Assembly (NCBI RefSeq): GCF_023145695.1
Contig: NZ_JAJHVV010000008.1
Span: 207,397 to 271,396 of the forward strand
DNA: 64,000 nt
From: Vibrio amylolyticus
GTDB taxonomy: Bacteria > Pseudomonadota > Gammaproteobacteria > Enterobacterales > Vibrionaceae
Reading direction: 5' to 3'
Position 1 is the stretch's first letter, and the number at the start of each line of letters is the position of its first letter. This document shows, piece by piece, positions 1 through 7,703 of this stretch. The position numbers were made by a program, and so were the translations under genes. The notes below the pieces were generated by a model, which did no database searches, was not told where the DNA came from, and was given only the letters and a program-made list of their open reading frames with translations.

Positions 1-138
1 AAGCTCTCTCAGAGCGGTTAACTCATCATTCCTCAAGGTTATACCCCCAATAAAAATAAATCACTTCAAATTATAGCAAACTAAACTATATTTCCTAGTA
101 TAGAAAGAGCAAGCAAGAACCAACCGCAGGAGTTAATC

Positions 139-1593
139 ATGCAAAAGAAAACCATACTCGCAACCGCACTAGCAGGGGCGATGCTACCGTCGATTTCAGT
201 TGCCTCACAAGATCAGCCTAACGTTGTCGTTATGATGGTCGATAATTTGGGCTTTGGTGAATTACAGTCTTACGGAAGTACTCGCGGAGTTGCAACGCCA
301 AACTTGGATCAGTTAGCAGAAGAAGGAATCCGGTTAACCAACTTCAATGTAGAACCTCAATGTACACCCACACGTTCCGCGTTCATGACGGGGAGACGCC
401 CACTAAGAACAGCGACAACAGAAGTCGTCTGGGGAATGGAATATGGCATGGTGAACTGGGAAGTTACCATGGCAAATAAATTCAAAGAGCAAGGTTACAA
501 TACAGCAATGTATGGCAAGTGGCACTTAGGTGATACTGAAGGCCGTACTCCGTTAGACCAAGGGTTTGATGACTTTTTTGGCGTATTAAATACCTCAGAT
601 GAATCCGTTTATTCTTCGCAATTACACTTTGACAAAGAAGATGGCAACATCCCCCAAATTCAAGACACTATCGATGGAAAGATCAAAGATGTTAAAGACT
701 TTGACCTTGAGACACGACGTACCATTGATGGAGAAATCACTGACCGAGCCATTAAATACATCAATGCTCAGTTAGAATCTGGAAGCCCATTCTTTACGTT
801 TGTCTCATTTACGCAGCCACATCTACCAACACTCCCCCACCCTGACTTTATAGGAGTAACAGGAAAAGGAGATTATGCAGACGTTCTTCATGAGATCGAT
901 TATCGAGCAGGTCAGGTGATTGATACCATCACAGAAGCAGGCGCTCGCGAAGATACGTTAATTATTTGGCTATCGGATAACGGGCCAGAGTGGCACTACC
1001 CTCACCATGGTACGGCTGCTCCATGGCGTGGAAGCTACTTCACGGCTTTAGAAGGTTCAATTCGAGTGCCATTTATTGCGTCTATGCCTGGCACAATCAA
1101 AGAGAACAACGTAAGTAGCGAGATTGTACATGTAGCGGATGTCATGCCTAGCCTTGGAGAGTTGGTTGGTTATGAGATGCCAACCGATCGCCACATTGAT
1201 GGTATTAGTCAGTGGAAATTCTTAAAGGGAGAGATAGAACAGTCAAACCGTGACGGTTTTTACATCAGCAATGGCCAGATTATTCAGGCTTATAAATGGA
1301 ATGATTGGAAACTACACTTCTACGATCAAGACATCATGCCTGAAGCACCTAAAAAGCGGCAGATCCCGGCAATCTATGACCTATCGAGTGACCCACAAGA
1401 GATGTATGACTTACGCGCCGATGGGGTACGTATTCTACCGCCAGTGATCAAGCGAGTAGTAGAGGCTAAACAAAACCTGGCACAAAGTTGCGACACAATT
1501 CCTTTCCCAGCTCCAAAAGGATACGTACCCGACTGTAAAGGCGCTGATTTTAGTAACTACGTGCCAGATGGGTATCGTAAGGCTGAAAAATAA
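139..1593 (+). CDS. Secreted Cys-type sulfatase (arylsulfatase family)
   Basis: Hydrolyses a sulfate ester, probably of an algal or animal polysaccharide or other exogenous substrate; the substrate cannot be read from sequence. The 484-residue protein begins with a signal peptide (about residues 1-22, cut near SVASQ), so it acts in the periplasm or outside. The CTPTR signature (Cys75) is the CxPxR site where Cys becomes formylglycine, followed by TGR. The N-terminal metal site reads VDN (Asp35-Asn36), where many sulfatases have two Asp. KWHLG and SDNGP blocks are also present. A strong ribosome site (GCAGGAG) precedes the ATG. The next gene is the matching maturase. Family assignment is firm; specificity is unknown. 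Confidence 0.93.
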   Translation: MQKKTILATALAGAMLPSISVASQDQPNVVVMMVDNLGFGELQSYGSTRGVATPNLDQLAEEGIRLTNFNVEPQCTPTRSAFMTGRRPLRTATTEVVWGMEYGMVNWEVTMANKFKEQGYNTAMYGKWHLGDTEGRTPLDQGFDDFFGVLNTSDESVYSSQLHFDKEDGNIPQIQDTIDGKIKDVKDFDLETRRTIDGEITDRAIKYINAQLESGSPFFTFVSFTQPHLPTLPHPDFIGVTGKGDYADVLHEIDYRAGQVIDTITEAGAREDTLIIWLSDNGPEWHYPHHGTAAPWRGSYFTALEGSIRVPFIASMPGTIKENNVSSEIVHVADVMPSLGELVGYEMPTDRHIDGISQWKFLKGEIEQSNRDGFYISNGQIIQAYKWNDWKLHFYDQDIMPEAPKKRQIPAIYDLSSDPQEMYDLRADGVRILPPVIKRVVEAKQNLAQSCDTIPFPAPKGYVPDCKGADFSNYVPDGYRKAEK

Positions 1594-1648
1594 TCACTTG
1601 TAGCGTTCAATGGTTCTTATGAATCGATAATCAAAACATTCTAACCTT

Positions 1649-1670
1649 AGGCAGGGCTTACTCCCTGCCT
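1649..1670. terminator. Stem-loop between sulfatase and maturase genes
   Basis: An 8-bp GC-rich perfect stem (AGGCAGGG / CCCTGCCT) with a 6-nt loop lies just upstream of the maturase start. No U-run follows, so it may be a weak attenuator or mRNA-processing site rather than a full terminator. Confidence 0.45.
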
Positions 1671-1688
1671 AACAACTGGGGCAATAGT

Positions 1689-2888
1689 ATGGAAGTTTCT
1701 AAATCAGTTCATGTGATGAGTAAACCCACTGGTTCAGTGTGCAATTTAGATTGCGATTACTGTTTTTATTTAGAAAAAGATAAGCTTTACCCAGATCGAA
1801 ACAGCAATTGGAAGATGTCAGACGCCACTCTTGAGGTATACATAAAACAGCATATTGAAGCTCAATATACCCAGCACGTCACCTTTGCTTGGCAAGGTGG
1901 GGAGCCACTGATGATGGGCATTGAATTTTTCCAAAAGGCACTGCTGTTGCAACAAGTGTACGCCAATGGAAAATCAATAGAGAACACACTACAAACCAAC
2001 GGCTTATTGCTTAATGATGAGTGGTGCAAACTTTTTAAAGAGCACCATTTTTTAATCGGTATCTCCGTTGATGGACCAGAACATCTGCACGACAAATACC
2101 GTACCAATCGTTCAGGAAAAGGCTCATATCAAAAAGTAAAACAAGCTATTCAATTATTACAAACACACCAAGTGGAATTTAATACTTTAACCGTCGTTGG
2201 TCGCCATAATGTGGATCATGGGCTAGAGGTCTATCAGCACCTTAAATCACTAGGAAGTCATTATCACCAGTACATTCCATTAGTAGAAAGGTCAGCAACC
2301 AAGCCTACTGTTCAAGGCATTTATCTAGTAAGCCCTGAACATGAAATACAAGCACAGGTCACCGAGTGGAGTGTGGACTCACTAAAATTTGGACAGTTCC
2401 TATCTGAGATCTTTGAATACTGGGTAAAGCACGATGTTGGCAGCGTCTTTGTCCCTTATTTTGAAAATACTCTGGCAGGCTGGTCTAATGAAAAAGGCTC
2501 AATGTGTACATTAGCGCCTCGCTGTGGCAGTGCGTTCGCACTGGAATCCAATGGCGATGTTTATAATTGTGACCATTACGTTTATCCCGAATTTAAACTG
2601 GGGAATATTCATAGCAAATCTATTGGGGAAATGAACTTTAGCCAGCAAAACTATCAGTTTGGAATCAAGAAAAAAGACATCAACTCAAAATGCTCTAACT
2701 GCAAATATCTGAAGCTTTGCAATGGCGGTTGCCCTAAGCAACGCTTTATTCCAAGAATAGGAGAAAGTGCTCACAACTACCTGTGTGAAGGTTATGAATA
2801 TTTTTTCTCTCATAGTGAAGTAAAAATGAAACAGATGCGTGATTTATGGGTATCGGGAAAATCGCCTATCGAAATAATGCACATTTAA
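1689..2888 (+). CDS. Anaerobic sulfatase-maturating enzyme (radical SAM/SPASM)
   Basis: Radical SAM enzyme that oxidises the active-site Cys (or Ser) of sulfatases to formylglycine in the cytoplasm before export. The 399-residue protein has the radical SAM cluster motif CNLDCDYC (Cys18, Cys22, Cys25). A C-terminal SPASM region carries the extra cysteines, visible in CTLAPRC, YNCDHY, CSNCKYLKLC and GGCP. Length and motif order match the anSME family. It sits 95 bp behind the CTPTR sulfatase on the same strand, so that sulfatase is its obvious client, although it may serve others in the genome. Confidence 0.93.
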   Translation: MEVSKSVHVMSKPTGSVCNLDCDYCFYLEKDKLYPDRNSNWKMSDATLEVYIKQHIEAQYTQHVTFAWQGGEPLMMGIEFFQKALLLQQVYANGKSIENTLQTNGLLLNDEWCKLFKEHHFLIGISVDGPEHLHDKYRTNRSGKGSYQKVKQAIQLLQTHQVEFNTLTVVGRHNVDHGLEVYQHLKSLGSHYHQYIPLVERSATKPTVQGIYLVSPEHEIQAQVTEWSVDSLKFGQFLSEIFEYWVKHDVGSVFVPYFENTLAGWSNEKGSMCTLAPRCGSAFALESNGDVYNCDHYVYPEFKLGNIHSKSIGEMNFSQQNYQFGIKKKDINSKCSNCKYLKLCNGGCPKQRFIPRIGESAHNYLCEGYEYFFSHSEVKMKQMRDLWVSGKSPIEIMHI

Positions 2889-2990
2889 ACGACGTTTTCG
2901 ATAAGTGATAAGCGTCACTACCCATCACCTATTTCAATTAGTAACGCGATCACGTATCGTCGAGCCACAATTGTGTAGGAGGCTCTTTGT

Positions 2991-3551
2991 ATGAAATGTT
3001 CTGTATTTATCGCAACAAGCTTTGATGGATTTATCGCAACTAAAGATGGTGGCGTTGATTGGTTACACTCTTGTGGCAACCAAGTCGCAGAGATGGGTGA
3101 TCACGCTGATATGGGCTTTTTCAACTACATGGCATCCATTGATTGCATGATCATGGGCCGAAAATGCATGGAAAAAATCGCCAGCATGAACCTGACTGAT
3201 GAGCAGTGGCCTTATGGTGATACGCGTATTATCGTCCTCAGCAATACACTCTCTGAAGCGCCTGACAACATGAAAAGCCGAGTTGAGATGTACCAAGGCG
3301 ATATTAAAGCGTTAGTTAACAAGTTAGAGTCTGAAGGTTTTTCTCACGCTTATATTGACGGCGGAACCACCATCCAAGCGTTCTTACAGCTAGAACTCAT
3401 CAATGAACTGATCATCACTCGTGCACCACTCATTCTTGGCCAAGGTATTCCCCTATTTGGGCCAACAAGCCGCCCAATTAAGCTAGAACAAGCAAGTGCT
3501 AAAGCCTTCCCAAATGATTTTATTCAAGTCCGTTACAAGGTCAGTTACTAA
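2991..3551 (+). CDS. RibD C-terminal / dihydrofolate-reductase-like protein
   Basis: A 186-residue protein of the RibD C-terminal domain family (DHFR fold), NADPH-dependent reductases often annotated as dihydrofolate reductase family proteins. It starts with the family pattern CSVFIATSFDGFIA, has GRKCMEKI near the middle and the glycine-rich IDGGTTIQAFL in the C-terminal half. A strong ribosome site (GTAGGAGG) precedes the ATG. It is a single-domain stand-alone protein with no riboflavin genes nearby, so the true substrate is not known; classical FolA activity is unlikely to be its job. Confidence 0.82.
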   Translation: MKCSVFIATSFDGFIATKDGGVDWLHSCGNQVAEMGDHADMGFFNYMASIDCMIMGRKCMEKIASMNLTDEQWPYGDTRIIVLSNTLSEAPDNMKSRVEMYQGDIKALVNKLESEGFSHAYIDGGTTIQAFLQLELINELIITRAPLILGQGIPLFGPTSRPIKLEQASAKAFPNDFIQVRYKVSY

Positions 3552-3611
3552 GAGTTTTGTGAAGCAATTTCAGGCGTACTTCGGCGTTATTTCAATAAGA
3601 TGAAACTGGAG

Positions 3612-3640
3612 AAACGGTTTCATCTTTCAATGAACCGTTT
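3612..3640. terminator. Possible terminator stem-loop
   Basis: AAACGGTT and AACCGTTT form an 8-bp stem around a 13-nt loop downstream of the DHFR-like gene. Only a short T stretch follows, so termination efficiency is uncertain. Confidence 0.35.
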
Positions 3641-3776
3641 GATATGTACTTGGTTTTGCATTGTTAAAACACATCATTTGGTTCTTATTTGAGCGAAAAC
3701 AATTCTACGCTAATAGTTATAGGGCATAAAAAAGATAGACCGATAACGCAAAATGCTATCAAAAGGATATCTCACG

Positions 3777-4106
3777 ATGAAAATGAAATTCGACCGACTC
3801 AAGTTGCTGATCAATCAGCTCACGGAAACGGAAGTCTCTTCCCCCGAAACACAGGCTGTTCGCATCTATGCTTATGGCCTTTCTTATGAACTGAGTAAGG
3901 CCAAAGACGCCTCCGATCTTGATAGTAATACCTTCGAGTACATCTATCAGAGTATGCCGCTAAAAATGATAGAAAGTGCTCAAGGGCAACTTCTTCAATC
4001 TGGCCAATACTACCTAGCAGAAAAATGGCAGAAGCTTATTTCACACCTCAACCTTCGCCACCAGCGTCTTGTTGATGCTCAATGTAAGTCTCGTTTAGGT
4101 CTGTAG
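3777..4106 (+). CDS. Small conserved-looking protein of unknown function
   Basis: A soluble protein of 109 residues, rich in helix-forming residues, without signal peptide, membrane segment or recognisable motif. The start is set at the ATG that lies about 9 nt after AAAAGGA; an upstream in-frame ATG at 3753 has no ribosome site and overlaps it. Internal ATG 3783 is also possible. It stands alone between the DHFR-like gene and the convergent hibernation-factor gene. I do not recognise the family. Confidence 0.7.
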   Translation: MKMKFDRLKLLINQLTETEVSSPETQAVRIYAYGLSYELSKAKDASDLDSNTFEYIYQSMPLKMIESAQGQLLQSGQYYLAEKWQKLISHLNLRHQRLVDAQCKSRLGL

Positions 4107-4180
4107 ACGTTGCTTTATCAAACCGAGCCAACGGCACAGGCTTTACTCAAATAACTCTCACTAAACCCATCTACAGAGTA

Positions 4181-4224
4181 AAAAACCAAAAAAGCCAGCA
4201 ATCAATGCTGGCTCTTTTGGTTTA
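4181..4224. terminator. Bidirectional terminator
   Basis: Stem AGCCAGCA/TGCTGGCT extended by CCAAAA/TTTTGG, with A-rich left and T-rich right flanks. It sits between two convergent genes and can stop both transcripts. Confidence 0.8.
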
Positions 4225-4238
4225 GGAATCCTATTTAT

Positions 4239-4595
4239 TTAAACAAGCTTCATCTCTTGAATGATGTCTGATGCAATTTCAGGCTTCGTGCTCGTTGGCT
4301 TTTCATGAAGGTCTGATTTAAGCTGTCCCTTACGGTTACGTAGACCTGCTTCTAGTTTTTTCAGCGCTGCTGCAATGGCTGGGTACATGACATCGTTAGT
4401 TGATTTCGCTGATACACGCGCACCTTCATAGTTTGTGAAAATCTCTACTTGGTGTTGACCGTGCTCTTTAGTGATGATGATGTCGCTGCTAATCAGTTGT
4501 GGAAAATGAGAGGCTACCTTGTCGAACTTACTTTCGATTTCTTTACGAGAGTCGTCATTGATTGATACATGATGTGTTTGAACATTTACTTTCAT
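4239..4595 (-). CDS. Ribosome hibernation promoting factor / RaiA-family protein
   Basis: A 118-residue protein of the short HPF/RaiA (YfiA) family, which binds the 30S decoding region in stationary phase or stress to silence or dimerise ribosomes. The N-terminal beta-strand pattern, the HHVSINDDSRKEIESKFDKV helix and the alternating charged beta-alpha fold through DVMYPAIAAALKKLE fit the family. It lacks the long C-terminal dimerisation domain of long HPF. It is monocistronic. HPF and RaiA cannot be separated confidently by eye. Confidence 0.88.
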   Translation of the reverse strand: MKVNVQTHHVSINDDSRKEIESKFDKVASHFPQLISSDIIITKEHGQHQVEIFTNYEGARVSAKSTNDVMYPAIAAALKKLEAGLRNRKGQLKSDLHEKPTSTKPEIASDIIQEMKLV

Positions 4596-4810
4596 ATAAT
4601 TCTACCTTTCCAATCACTGTGTCACTTAAACGTAGCAAACTAACGGTACTCTCACCAAGTGTAATTTCGTACTTGTGTGATTTACATCAGTGTTATCAAT
4701 AATAATTATCCTTGCCCCTTGAAAAGCCAGATTTAGACCAAATTTAAGGCCTCGTAAGATAACTTATCTCTCTATCTACTTCTCTTCACACTTTATCCTA
4801 ACCCATTGAA
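4596..4810. other. Intergenic region with no gene found
   Basis: This stretch contains the promoter region of the hibernation-factor gene (minus strand) and AT-rich sequence up to the eda terminator. No ORF with a ribosome site or notable repeat was seen. Confidence 0.5.
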
Positions 4811-4849
4811 AATAAAAAAGACCTGAGAAATCCACTTCCTCAAGCCTTT
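4811..4849 (-). terminator. Terminator of eda
   Basis: Read on the minus strand, an 11-bp stem with two mismatches (AAAGGCTTGAG / CTCAGGTCTTT) is followed by TTTTTATTTT. Good intrinsic terminator placement after eda. Confidence 0.65.
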
Positions 4850-4892
4850 ATGTTTCGTTCAATAATTCAGCTAGTTAACTAGTTCTATTTAA

Positions 4893-5501
4893 CTATACCT
4901 CACTAACCAGTTTAGCAAGCGCATCCCAGTCACCCGCATCAATTAGGGCATTCGGCACCATCCAAGTACCGCCACATGCCAATACAGATGGCAGTGCAAG
5001 GTAATCATTAACGTTACTTGGGCTTACACCACCTGTCGGCATAAATTCAACTGGATAAACCGCAGAGAGCGCCTTAAGCATCGCAATGCCGCCTGACGGT
5101 TCAGCAGGGAAGAACTTCAGTGTTTTTAAGCCCAGCTCCATCGCTTGTTCAACCAGGCTTGGGTTATTCACACCAGGTACAATCGGCATGTTCTTTTCTT
5201 GGCAATACTTAACCGTCGTTGGGTTTAGGCCAGGGCTCACGACAAAATCAACACCCGCTTCAATAGCCGCATCCACTTGAGAGGCATTAAGTACAGTGCC
5301 AGCGCCAATCAACATCTCAGGGTAAGCTTCACGCATAAGACGAATAGACTCAGCCGCCGCGTCGGTTCTGAATGTCACTTCTGCACACGGCAAACCATTT
5401 TCAACTAATACTTTTGCTAGCGGAACCGCTTTTTCTGCATCGCTAATAGCAATAACAGGTACAATTTTTATCTCTTTTAGACGTTGTTCAACTGTTTTCA
5501 T
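4893..5501 (-). CDS. eda: KDPG aldolase (2-dehydro-3-deoxy-phosphogluconate aldolase)
   Basis: Final Entner-Doudoroff enzyme: splits 2-keto-3-deoxy-6-phosphogluconate into pyruvate and glyceraldehyde 3-phosphate in the cytoplasm. The 202-residue protein shows the TIM-barrel landmarks: CAEVTFRT with the catalytic Glu, GAGTVL, and LKFFPAE carrying the Schiff-base Lys. Length is typical. It follows the gluconate permease gene on the same strand, with a terminator-like hairpin between, and lies beside gntK-edd, which makes its substrate. KHG-aldolase side activity is common in the family. Confidence 0.95.
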   Translation of the reverse strand: MKTVEQRLKEIKIVPVIAISDAEKAVPLAKVLVENGLPCAEVTFRTDAAAESIRLMREAYPEMLIGAGTVLNASQVDAAIEAGVDFVVSPGLNPTTVKYCQEKNMPIVPGVNNPSLVEQAMELGLKTLKFFPAEPSGGIAMLKALSAVYPVEFMPTGGVSPSNVNDYLALPSVLACGGTWMVPNALIDAGDWDALAKLVSEV

Positions 5502-5565
5502 TTTTAAAATACCCTTACCAATTAAAATTGCATAACCGCAGATGCGTTAACTTAGCATCAACGAA

Positions 5566-5593
5566 AAAGCTAAGCGAATAATCGCTTAGCTTT
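5566..5593 (-). terminator. Terminator between gluconate permease and eda
   Basis: An 11-bp perfect stem (AAAGCTAAGCG / CGCTTAGCTTT, 6-nt loop) reads into TTTTTCG on the minus strand. It would end or attenuate permease transcripts before eda. Confidence 0.8.
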
Positions 5594-5615
5594 GTATAAA
5601 TCTGTTTTTCTACTC

Positions 5616-7001
5616 TTAAAGAAGGAAGCTCAATACACCCACAATAATAAACGCGATACTACCTAGTAGTGTCTCCATTACTGTCCAAGTTTTCAGTGTC
5701 GTCTTCTCATCCATCTCCATTAAACGTGAAACCAACCAGAAGCCAGAATCATTAAAGTGAGACAGTACCGTTGCACCACCTGCAATCGCGATAACAATGA
5801 AACATAAATCTAGCTCAGAAAGACCTGCTGTTGCCGCAACTGTTGGAGCAATAAGCGCCGCCGTTGTTGTCAGTGCTACCGTTGCAGAACCTTGTGCGAC
5901 ACGTAAACAGGTAGAGATTACAAACGCAGCCACTATAACTGGCATACCAGTGTCTGAAAGAACGCCGGCTAGTGCTTCACCAATGCCGCTGGCACGTAGA
6001 ACACCACCGAACATACCACCCGCACCAGTAACAAGAATCACCGCACAGATTGGCGCTAATGAATCACCACACAGCTTCTCAAGCTTCGTCATGCCGTAAT
6101 CTTTACCGAAGATAAACAGGCAAACTAACAGCGTAACAAGAAGAGCAACGGGTGTTTTACCCATCATGCGCAGAAATTCAACGAATGGCGATGAGCCGTC
6201 AATCACACCGGCAACAGCGAGTGTGTTCAAGCCTGTATCCATAAAGATAAGTAAAACAGGCAGAATCAAGATAGTCATTACCGTGCCAAATTTTGGCAGT
6301 TTAGATTCATCGACAATCGAATCAGCATTAAAGAACGCTTTAGACAGTGGGATATCAAACTTCTTACCTGCATACAGACCAAATAAGTAAGCACCTAGAT
6401 ACCAAGTCGGGATCGCCACCAGAATACCAACGAACAACAATAGACCAATGTTTGCACCTAGCAACTCAGCTGCCGCAACTGGCCCTGGGTGCGGGGGAAC
6501 AAACGCGTGCATAACCGCAAAAGCGCCCGCTGCTGGTAACGCATACTTAAGCGGAGAGCCACCAAAGCGTTTTGCTACACTGAATATGATCGGCATCATT
6601 ACGATCAGGCCCGCATCAAAGAAGATAGGGAAACCAAATAGAAGTGAAGCAATACCCAAGGCTAACGGAGCTTTCTCTTCACCGAATCGGCCAATTAACG
6701 TGTCTGCCAGTACCTTGGCACCACCCGTCACTTCAAGGATTTTACCTATCATGGCACCTAAACCGACAAGCAAAGCAACCGATGCCAATGTGCCGCCAAA
6801 GCCGCCCATCATTGTCGGCACCACCCGTTCAGAAGGAACACCTGTAACGATTGCTGTGCCCAAACTTACTAACGTAAGAGAAGCAAAAGCATGAACTTTT
6901 AATTTAATAATGAGGATAAGCAGTGCAGCGATAGCAAGTACTGCAACAGAGAGCAGAAATGTAGGATCTGCGGTGTGGGCTAGTTGGTCCATAAAAGACA
7001 C
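5616..7001 (-). CDS. Gluconate permease, GntP family
   Basis: Inner-membrane proton symporter for gluconate. The 461-residue protein is almost entirely hydrophobic with about 12 or more membrane segments. It carries the GntP-family features GGFGGTLASVALLVGLGAMI near residue 70, FGFPIFFDAGLIVMMPI and HPGPVAAAELLGANIG. It is transcribed divergently from gntK-edd across a region holding two GntR-type operators and runs towards eda. Gluconate is inferred from the neighbours; GntT, GntU and GntP subtypes cannot be separated here. Confidence 0.92.
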   Translation of the reverse strand: MSFMDQLAHTADPTFLLSVAVLAIAALLILIIKLKVHAFASLTLVSLGTAIVTGVPSERVVPTMMGGFGGTLASVALLVGLGAMIGKILEVTGGAKVLADTLIGRFGEEKAPLALGIASLLFGFPIFFDAGLIVMMPIIFSVAKRFGGSPLKYALPAAGAFAVMHAFVPPHPGPVAAAELLGANIGLLLFVGILVAIPTWYLGAYLFGLYAGKKFDIPLSKAFFNADSIVDESKLPKFGTVMTILILPVLLIFMDTGLNTLAVAGVIDGSSPFVEFLRMMGKTPVALLVTLLVCLFIFGKDYGMTKLEKLCGDSLAPICAVILVTGAGGMFGGVLRASGIGEALAGVLSDTGMPVIVAAFVISTCLRVAQGSATVALTTTAALIAPTVAATAGLSELDLCFIVIAIAGGATVLSHFNDSGFWLVSRLMEMDEKTTLKTWTVMETLLGSIAFIIVGVLSFLL

Positions 7002-7172
7002 CTTAATGTTTCACAAGTAAGTGTAGTTGTTAGAAATTCAATTTGTGTTTTAGATCACAATACTTTAAGTTACGGGTAACATGTTACCGATAACACCGAT
7101 AAGATAGAAACCATATTTTTAGTCGAATTCAAAAAATGCGATCTAGCTCAGACTATTCGTAAGGGAGCGTAA
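7001..7172. promoter_or_regulatory. Divergent promoter region of gluconate locus
   Basis: The gap between the permease start and gntK start holds both promoters and the two GntR-type operators at 7068-7096. No separate CRP-like site was recognised with confidence. Confidence 0.5.
7068..7096. promoter_or_regulatory. Two overlapping GntR-type operators
   Basis: Two copies of the ATGTTACC-type operator overlap head to tail. The site on the minus strand reads ATGTTACCCGTAACTT and the site on the plus strand reads ATGTTACCGATAACAC; their junction forms the perfect palindrome GGTAACATGTTACC (7075-7088). This matches the known GntR operator style. The location between the permease and gntK suits joint repression of both divergent units by the GntR-like protein encoded at 9590-10618. 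Confidence 0.8.
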
Positions 7173-7703
7173 ATGGCTGGTAAAAGTATTATTGTGATGG
7201 GCGTTTGCGCCTGTGGTAAAAGCACCGTAGGCGAGCAACTCGCTAAACGATTAAACGCTAAGTTCATTGACGGTGATGATCTTCACCCAAGAGCAAACAT
7301 TCAGAAAATGGCAAGTGGCGAGCCGCTGAATGATGATGATCGCTCCCCGTGGTTAGAGCGCATTCGTGATGCTGCGTATAGCTTAGAGAGTAAGAATGAA
7401 ACTGGCATCATCGTTTGCTCGGCATTAAAAAAGATCTATCGAGATCAAATTCGCGAAGGCAATCATAACGTTAACTTTCTTTTTCTTGATGGAGACATAG
7501 ATTTAATCATGAAACGAATGCGCGCCCGTAAAGGCCACTTTATGAAAGAAAACATGGTGACAAGCCAATTCGCTATCTTAGAAAACCCGAGCAAAGAGAA
7601 AGGTGTTGCGACCGTTGACATTGACGGCACATTTGAACAAGTTCTAGACCGCTCAGTAACCGCATTAGAAAAGCTAAACCTGACCAAGGCAGAGGCGGAA
7701 TAA
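7173..7703 (+). CDS. gntK: Gluconokinase
   Basis: Phosphorylates gluconate to 6-phosphogluconate with ATP. The 176-residue protein has the Walker A loop GVCACGKST near the N-terminus, then DGDDLHP and NDDDRSPWL, which are gluconokinase signatures of the shikimate-kinase-like fold, and CSALKKIYRDQIR. A ribosome site (AAGGGAG) precedes the ATG. Its stop codon overlaps the edd start by one base, so the two are translationally coupled. Control by the adjacent overlapping GntR-type operators is likely. Confidence 0.95.
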   Translation: MAGKSIIVMGVCACGKSTVGEQLAKRLNAKFIDGDDLHPRANIQKMASGEPLNDDDRSPWLERIRDAAYSLESKNETGIIVCSALKKIYRDQIREGNHNVNFLFLDGDIDLIMKRMRARKGHFMKENMVTSQFAILENPSKEKGVATVDIDGTFEQVLDRSVTALEKLNLTKAEAE

